DNA of 64,000 nt, from positions 558,001 to 622,000 of the forward strand of contig VWZP01005834.1 of assembly GCA_013396995.1 (NCBI GenBank). Direction: 5' to 3'. Below, one piece after another: positions 59,895 through 64,000 of this stretch (position 1 is the stretch's first letter; each line of letters begins with the position of its first letter). The position numbers and the translations under genes were made by a program. Origin of the DNA: Dicaeum eximium. Taxonomy: Eukaryota; Chordata; Aves; Passeriformes; Dicaeidae. The notes beneath the pieces were generated by a model that ran no database searches, was not told the origin of the DNA, and saw nothing but the letters and a program-made list of their open reading frames with translations.

Positions 59895-62127
59895 AGAGAA
59901 ACAGACATCCTGATCCTCAGCAGGGACAAGTTGTCAGACTGCCTATAGAAACTGGTGATATAAAAACTCACATTCAACCTTCCTATGGATACAGCCCCAA
60001 TGGTATCTAAATTTCAGCTTTGCTAGGCTGGCAGAGTTCATACCTGGCACACGAGACAACACTTAAATAGCAGCTTTGAGGTTAAAAACTGTGAGCTCTT
60101 TCTCTAAGCAAGCTCAAATAATACAGTTCACCCTTGCTTAATAATATATTCAAGTCCTTGTTGATGTGTTGAATATTGATTTAACACTAACAACTTTTCT
60201 GTGCCTAAAATGGAAGATCCTGTAAGAAGTTATCAGTCCAGAGCACAGATTCTTCTGCTTGAATCAGGAAAGCAGGCAGACGCAGTGAAAACAGTCAACT
60301 TCACACAGTTGCATGACAGCTGAACTGCTGATAAAGCAATAATTCACTACAGCAATTCTGTAAATTCAGACTACAGACAGCCCACCAACAGTGAAATTAA
60401 GTTTTTCAAAAGCATGTAATTCAGGTTTTGCTTTTGACATTTAAGATTGCATGAGCACAAATTTGAAATTCCCCTGCAGGGCCCCACCCTCTCCAGGCTG
60501 ACATTCTCCACAGTTCTCAAATTCGTACACATTTTGGTTAAGGAAAAAGTGTCCAAACTAATTATAACCTATCAACTCAGTTTGCATTATTGACATTAAC
60601 CAGTACTCACATAAATTAACTAGCTTTCTAAAAGCAACTTGTTCAAAATGTAGTATCATTTTCCTCAGAATTCAAAACAAAACCCCTTAAGGCAGTTGTT
60701 GTGCACCTTCCCTCCAGTAAAGCACAATCCAGACATCTCTTTTCATCTCCACACTTCTTGGCAAAATATTTAGGAAGACTGTTTCTCAGTGACCCCAAAA
60801 ACTTCCATGTGTTAAGAGCATCACAGCAAATATCTTGCTGCCCATAACTATGAGGACTGCTTGCAGAAGTAGAGGAGGAAATTTTCCACACAAGTAGTAT
60901 GATGATAAATGTAAGCAGCATGAGTCGTCTGTCAGCTTTAAAGGTGGTTTCTGTAAAATTGTACTATTTTTCCCAGAGATCAGCTTTTCTAACCTGTAAA
61001 TCAAGACCACAACAGGGCCACAGCAGAACTGAATTCAAGCAGCCTTGCTTGTCAAACTGCTTATCTGGCATCATGTATGCACTATCTACAGCTTCCAATC
61101 AATGTTAGCAACATGTATTTTTCCTTCTCTTTCATAGTGAAGAGGTAGATATTTAAGATTTTGAGGTGTTGCTTTTATGAAGTACCTGAAAAAAAGTACC
61201 TAGGCATAGCAGCAAGTATGCTTATTAACATAGTAAAAGAAAAAAGAAATGTCTTAAAAACAAGTAATATAAATGGGAAACGACAGTTTGGACTGCATAT
61301 TCCAGTTCAGCAGTGCGCCGCCTGAAAAAAAAAACTTCGTACTGGGGACTTTACTACTTTCTCCACCCCCAAATGTTACTTTTTACCGAATACCACCGTG
61401 CTATTATGTACAGATTTTTTTGATCAGGGTTCAGGAAAGTCGTCCCTGATACATACTGAAGCAACGAGACGCTTCTCAGAAAACATACCAGTGTGTTTCA
61501 CGCCGCGTTTTTGCCATAACTATTTTTTAAAGGCTGTCGTGCGATGGCAGACTTTCTGGTGAGTAACTATCCGATGCCCTAGGGCTGCCGGGACTCCGCT
61601 TTCTTTCCTAAAATGGAAGCTGCGCTCCAGCCGAGCTCCCCAGGACCCGAAACCCCCTTCGAGTCTCCTTCCAGGACCACCCTGCACCCAAGGGCCCTAC
61701 TGGGGCGAGGACCACGTATTCACCGCAGATGATAAACGAGTCAAGTTTCCAGTGCGGAAGGCGGGCAGAAAGCTCAGGAATACTTTTCTAGCGAGTTAAA
61801 TATGAAGAAAGAAGAAGAAGAAAAAAAAAAAAAAGAAGAAGAAGAAGANNNNNNNNNNNNNNNNNNNNNNNNNNNNNNNNNNNNNNNNNNNNNNNNNNNN
61901 NNNNNNNNNNNNNNNNNNNNNNNNNNNNNNNNNNNNNNGGACCCGCGCTGCTGCCCCGGCTCCGTGCGAGCGGCAGCGCTCGGCCCCCGCCCGCGGGCTC
62001 AGGGCAGGGGAGCGCTGCCCCCCCGAGCCGCGGCAGGACCGCTCCTCAGCTCCCTCCCCTCCTCACCTCTGACGGAGACCAGGACGGCCAGGAGCACCGG
62101 CAAGAGAAGGAGCCTCCAGCGCCGCAT
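42972..62127 (-). CDS. CD99: CD99 gene, 11 exons traced (last coding exon not found)
   Basis: CD99 (MIC2) is a heavily O-glycosylated type I membrane protein acting in leukocyte adhesion and transendothelial migration in mammals. Exons: 62127-62067, 49437-49399, 49048-48998, 48523-48491, 47575-47534, 47388-47356, 46799-46752 (doubtful), 45992-45921, 44507-44466, 43933-43823, 43028-42972. They join in frame to 196 residues (180 without the doubtful one) plus one base, compared with 185 in humans. Visible order: signal peptide (1-20), DDLDLGDALPE (23-33), lysine/threonine-rich linker, DGLDLADALDF (51-61), proline-rich linker, DKFDDSDLLDGNFP (103-116), transmembrane helix (about 144-166), AYQKKKLCFKQS, then the cytoplasmic tail ADEENVNMDSHRGAQSEPP, which matches human EVDMESHR..AEP. 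All internal exons are phase 1-1 with GT-AG borders. The final exon lies further left and is unplaced. Confidence in the identity is high. Confidence 0.92.
43823..43933 (-). CDS. CD99: CD99 exon 10 (transmembrane)
   Basis: This 111-bp exon encodes GSQGAIAGIVSAVAATVVGS, then VASFIAYQKKKLCFKQS. It is nearly the human GAISSFIAYQKKKLCFKE segment. The small-residue (G/A) helix face is typical of CD99. Confidence 0.96.
44466..44507 (-). CDS. CD99: CD99 exon 9 (membrane-proximal)
   Basis: This 42-bp exon encodes ERKGPTPKTDQEGE, the hydrophilic stalk before the membrane (SHRKEGEEADAPG in human). It is phase 1-1, with acceptor TTTTTACAG and donor GTAAAT. Confidence 0.82.
45227..45415 (-). mobile_element. 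CR1 LINE 3' fragment
   Basis: The plus strand shows CAGAATCATATGG.., CTGCCATGGGCAGGGACACC and TCCATCCAACCTGGTCTTGA, i.e. reverse-complement CR1 3' end. It is short and diverged. Confidence 0.9.
45921..45992 (-). CDS. CD99: CD99 exon 8 (DDSDLLDG module)
   Basis: This 72-bp exon encodes DKFDDSDLLDGNFPRGGSDG followed by SGSN. It corresponds to GSFSDADLADGVSGGEG of human CD99 and to XG exon 5 here. The donor is GTAAG. Confidence 0.9.
46752..46799 (-). CDS. CD99: Possible extra CD99 exon with two cysteines
   Basis: This 48-bp phase 1-1 open segment would encode NSDGCRCDDAIIHKHG. Its donor GTAAAG is acceptable, but the acceptor (ACAGAACAAAACAG) has a poor pyrimidine tract. Human CD99's extracellular part has no cysteines, so this may be a cryptic or lineage-specific exon. 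Skipping it keeps the frame. Confidence 0.3.
47356..47388 (-). CDS. CD99: CD99 exon 6
   Basis: This 33-bp exon encodes DNPKQDQPKGS, the end of the proline/lysine linker. The acceptor is TGTGATTAG and the donor GTAAG. It is phase 1-1. It is short, so support rests on phase, splice sites and composition. Confidence 0.7.
47534..47575 (-). CDS. CD99: CD99 exon 5 (proline-rich)
   Basis: This 42-bp exon encodes NDPKPHPPANPRDT, matching the NDDPRPPNPPKP segment of human CD99. It is phase 1-1 with a GTAAGA donor. Confidence 0.87.
47828..47897 (+). repeat. 70-bp duplicated segment, copy 1
   Basis: Matches 51724-51793 at 67 of 70 bases in the same orientation with no gap. It starts CACAGAAA and ends AGTTTCTT. 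Flanking sequence is unrelated. It lies in CD99 intron 4. Confidence 0.95.
48256..48269 (-). promoter_or_regulatory. CTCF-like motif
   Basis: The minus strand reads TCACTAGATGGCAC, which fits the CTCF core CCASYAGRKGGCRS at 13 of 14 positions. It is in CD99 intron 4. Confidence 0.5.
48491..48523 (-). CDS. CD99: CD99 exon 4 (DLADAL module)
   Basis: This 33-bp exon encodes DGLDLADALDF, corresponding to DDFDLGDAVVD of human CD99. The acceptor is TTTGTAG and the donor GTAAGT. Confidence 0.9.
48998..49048 (-). CDS. CD99: CD99 exon 3
   Basis: This 51-bp exon encodes GSTKKPLVTQKTPSSDL, a lysine/threonine/proline-rich linker like NENKKPTAIPKKPSAG of human CD99. It is phase 1-1 with a GTGAG donor. 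Confidence 0.88.
49399..49437 (-). CDS. CD99: CD99 exon 2 (DLDLGDAL module)
   Basis: This 39-bp phase 1-1 exon encodes GQDDLDLGDALPE, matching the GGFDLSDALPD opening of mature human CD99. The acceptor is CTTCTACAG and the donor GTAGGC. Confidence 0.92.
51724..51793 (+). repeat. 70-bp duplicated segment, copy 2
   Basis: Partner of 47828-47897, 3,896 bp away, with three substitutions in 70 bases. It lies in CD99 intron 1. Confidence 0.95.
56230..56425 (+). mobile_element. CR1 LINE 3' fragment, plus orientation
   Basis: Reads TTTAGGTTGGATGGGGCTTT, GAGCAACCTGGTCTCGTGGA, TTTAAGGTCCCTTCCAATCC and ends near ATCCTGTGATTCTATTCC, the avian CR1 3' terminus. Confidence 0.95.
56833..56846 (+). promoter_or_regulatory. 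Weaker CTCF-like motif
   Basis: CCAGCAGGGGCGCT resembles the CTCF core but is one G short in the G-run, so the 3' half is out of register. Confidence 0.3.
56890..56903 (+). promoter_or_regulatory. Strong CTCF-like motif
   Basis: CCTGCAGGGGGCGC followed by TGTGG fits the CTCF core CCASYAGRKGGCRS with a single mismatch (T for A at position 3). Confidence 0.55.
57560..58275 (+). mobile_element. Diverged ERV LTR-like segment
   Basis: The right end carries CACAAGTTGAGACTGTTTTG, CTCGTAACAATCTCTC and a preceding TAAGCTAATTTAAAAG run. This is the same signature as the LTR-like element at the left edge (AAGTTCAGCCTGTTTCACC.. GATCTCTCCCTG). The upstream part shares a GAGGGAC/GGAGCAG-rich style. It is more diverged than the left copy, and its left limit is uncertain. 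A 160-codon open frame on the minus strand here is most likely fortuitous. Confidence 0.5.
58553..58566 (+). promoter_or_regulatory. CTCF-like motif, partial
   Basis: TGGCTAGATGGCAG matches the 3' eleven positions of the CTCF core (SYAGRKGGCRS) but not the first three. Confidence 0.3.
59393..59455 (-). mobile_element. CR1 LINE 3' scrap
   Basis: AAAATCACAGAGTTATTGAG and CCTCTAAGATCATCAGGTCC are reverse CR1 3'-end text. Only about 60 bp is recognisable. Confidence 0.75.
59846..59892 (+). repeat. Poly(A) tract, 47 bases with one N
   Basis: An unbroken A run with an N at 59862 in CD99 intron 1. It may be the tail of an unrecognised retroposed copy; I found no matching body. Confidence 0.9.
61802..61848 (+). 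repeat. (GAA)n/A-rich purine tract next to a gap
   Basis: GAA repeats interrupted by an A run lead directly into the gap at 61849, about 220 bp from the CD99 exon 1 donor. Confidence 0.9.
61849..61938. other. Assembly gap (90 N)
   Basis: A run of N at the border between a purine microsatellite and the CD99 CpG island. The true length and content are unknown. Confidence 0.99.
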
Positions 62128-62480
62128 GGCTGCCCGCCCCACAAACTCACAGACAGACACCACCCGCTGCACGGCAGCCGCTCCCAGAACCGCCGCAGCT
62201 CTTCCAGCGGCGACAAGGGCGGCACCGCCCCGGGGCCGGGCCGCCGCCCCAGCGCGCTCGGGCCGCCGCGCCCCGGGGCCCCTCCTTGCAGCTGCGGAGG
62301 CAGGATAGCTCCGGGGCCCGTCGGCTTGTGCCGGGAGCCTGGGTTTCACTGTGGGCCGAGTTGAAGAAGGAGTGGGACTTCGTCGTGCTGCTCAGCCCTG
62401 ACCGCTGCCGTGCAGGCTGCCGGCCAACCGAAGGGGGGCTCCGAAAGGAGGCTGCGGGGCTTAAACTCTGGTCCCTGGTT
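61939..62480. promoter_or_regulatory. CpG island / CD99 promoter
   Basis: A strongly CpG-rich block encloses CD99 exon 1. Upstream of the ATG there are GC boxes (GGGCGGCACCGCCCC near 62218-62232) and no clear TATA box, as expected for a broadly expressed gene. Its left edge runs into the gap. Confidence 0.8.
62067..62127 (-). CDS. CD99: CD99 exon 1, signal peptide
   Basis: The exon encodes MRRWRLLLLPVLLAVLVSVR, an N-basic leucine-rich signal peptide, and ends in phase 1 at a GTGAGG donor inside a CpG island. Its coding length (61 bases) equals that of XG exon 1. The start context is gccATGC. Confidence 0.9.
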
Positions 62481-64000
62481 TTATTAGCAGAGATGAATGC
62501 TCAGGTGCTCAAGTACCGCTGTCCTCTCTTAAGCCGGGCAGCTTAAGAGCCCTTTCATTGCTTTTCCTCAGGAAAACTCACCCAACATTAAACTCACCTG
62601 GACACCTAATAATGTTGCCCATAGCAGGCTTGCTTTTTCTCTAGTCAGAGGAAAACAGTTTTGAATTTTGTATTTGACACTTGTGCTGAGCTGCTTTGAG
62701 GAGCATGTATGAAAAATAGACTGCCCTCAAATCCTGGTTCTTCAATTGCCAGGTATGCCTCGGTTATTGACTGGATAATAAACAGCAGAGTGACACACAC
62801 TGTGTGATTTAGAAGGTAGCTGGTTAAGTGCAGCTGACTTGGATTCAGAAGTGATAAACATATACTTTCCTCAGACAGGTCCATACCTGTTATTTAACAC
62901 TTGTAGGACCTTGCCAGCTGGAAAGATGGAATGTCAAATAATTGTCACCAGTTCATAAATTGATGGGTGGGTTTTGGTGGGTTCTTTTTTTGGTGTTTGT
63001 GGGGTTTTTTTTTGTTTTGTTTTTCTGTTTTTTTTTGACTGCACTAATAAAAACACTTAAAATTATGCTGTGTTTTAAATTAAAGATAAGCTTTTTCATT
63101 AAAATATCAGAGTTTTGCAGGAGTAGTATGGAAGTCAACATTATGTAGTGGTTAGCAGCTCCCATTTTTGCCAGACTCCAAGCCAAGAAGATAAGATTGA
63201 ATGTGTGCACATGCATTGTGTAATCCATCAGTATGGATCTTGCCATTTATGCTATGTGCACATACACAGGAAATTATTAAGGTTGCTCAAAGGATGTTCT
63301 TTAACAGAGTGTTTATGGTTGTTGTGAAGAATCACCTAAGAAGTTGATCCCTTGCCAAAAAGAACATGAATTGGTTCTCCTTAGACTACTGCACACTTCT
63401 TTAATCACATCATACTAAAACATACCTCCTGCCTAAGAACTGCAGAGCTAACAGAGGCAACCTAGTTATCTCATGGGTATTACCATGTCAGAACAGGGCC
63501 CTGTAGCTTCCTGTTGCCAAAATTACTCCTCATCAAAGCTGTCTTCTTCAGATGAAGTAAAAGCAACTTCCTGTTAGAAGAGACATGAAATAACTGCACT
63601 TTGTACTAGAGCTTGTGTTTTCCACTTGGTTCAATCCTTGAGGCAGGGGCACAACTAGCTGGCGCTAGCCACCTTATGGCTAATAAACTTTCCAGATTTA
63701 TAAATACCTGGTAATTTTTTTTCAATCTTATTAATCTTATGATCTGAAAATTTCACTGATATTTTGTAAAAATGAGGTTCCTGATTTGTTGTTACCAGCT
63801 CCTCTATGTGTGAACTTGATTAAAAAAAAAGTCCAGGCATTGTTGTTTCACATGTAAAGCCAACTCAACTGTAAAAAATCAAAATCGTTTAGTAATAAGG
63901 CTGGTTTTCCTATTGTGTGAGTAATAGTCATAATCTGAGACACACTTCTTCCAATAGCATCTATCTTTGTCTTGCCCAGCCTGCAATGGTTGTCCTAGCA
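62481..64000. other. Upstream flank of CD99
   Basis: An AT-rich flank with a T/G-rich low-complexity stretch at about 62966-63040. No exon, RNA gene or recognisable transposable element was identified. Confidence 0.6.

Larger units (their letters stand above)
49438..62066. other. CD99 intron 1 (12.6 kb)
   Basis: A long first intron. The left part is AT-rich and contains copy 2 of the 70-bp duplication. It then holds a CR1 fragment (56230-56425), a GC-rich patch with CTCF-like motifs (56.8-56.9 kb), an LTR-like segment (about 57.5-58.3 kb), a CR1 scrap (59393-59455), a 47-base A tract with one N (59846-59892), and the GAA tract and gap next to exon 1. No further CD99-family exon was seen. Confidence 0.6.

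Noticed and set aside
1..64000. tRNA, rRNA, snoRNA or CRISPR-like arrays
   Set aside because: No tRNA A/B-box pair in a foldable context, no rRNA text and no regularly spaced repeats were seen. A covariance-model scan would be needed to exclude small RNAs.

Overview
The window looks like vertebrate, and specifically bird, nuclear DNA. Every gene found is split into short exons with GT-AG borders. The background is AT-rich with a few CpG islands. The interspersed repeats are avian in type: CR1 LINE 3' ends that begin, in reverse orientation, with an 'aatcatagaa..cacagaatgg'-like sequence, and LTR-like segments of a kind I know from bird genomes. Two runs of N and two single N's mark gaps or uncalled bases in the draft assembly. 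There is no bacterial, plasmid or CRISPR content.

Three neighbouring genes, all on the minus strand, account for all the coding sequence I can support. From right to left (their direction of transcription) they are CD99 (start codon at 62127, 11 exons traced down to 42972), an XG-like gene (start codon at 34096, 8 exons, stop at 16541) and GYG2, glycogenin-2 (start codon at 12491, 6 exons down to 1147; the 3' end lies beyond the left edge). This is the order and relative orientation of CD99-XG-GYG2 in the human pseudoautosomal region PAR1, so the block is conserved synteny. In birds this region is autosomal; chromosome 1 in chicken is from general knowledge, not from this sequence.

CD99 and XG are tandem paralogues. 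Both are small type I membrane glycoproteins. Each has a 20-codon signal-peptide exon, then tiny exons carrying acidic D-L-x-D-A-L modules, a D-D-S-D-L-L-D-G module, one transmembrane exon ending in K-K-L-C-F-K, and a short cytoplasmic tail. All their internal exons are phase 1-1. GYG2 is unrelated: it encodes the self-glucosylating GT8 enzyme that primes glycogen. It keeps the DxD motif, the acceptor tyrosine and the HFLG..KPW motif.

Layout: 1-1066 LTR-like repeat in a GYG2 intron; 1147-12491 GYG2; about 12.36-13.1 kb CpG island/GYG2 promoter; about 13.6-16.5 kb XG 3' UTR and spacer; 16.5-34.1 kb XG; 34.1-42.9 kb spacer, presumably including the CD99 3' end; 43-62.1 kb CD99; 61.9-62.5 kb CD99 CpG island; 62.5-64 kb upstream flank. 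I see no new biological system here. The items most worth a second look are a 70-bp, 67/70 identical duplication between two CD99 introns, CTCF-like motifs, a cysteine-bearing candidate CD99 exon, and the exon-by-exon CD99/XG paralogy.
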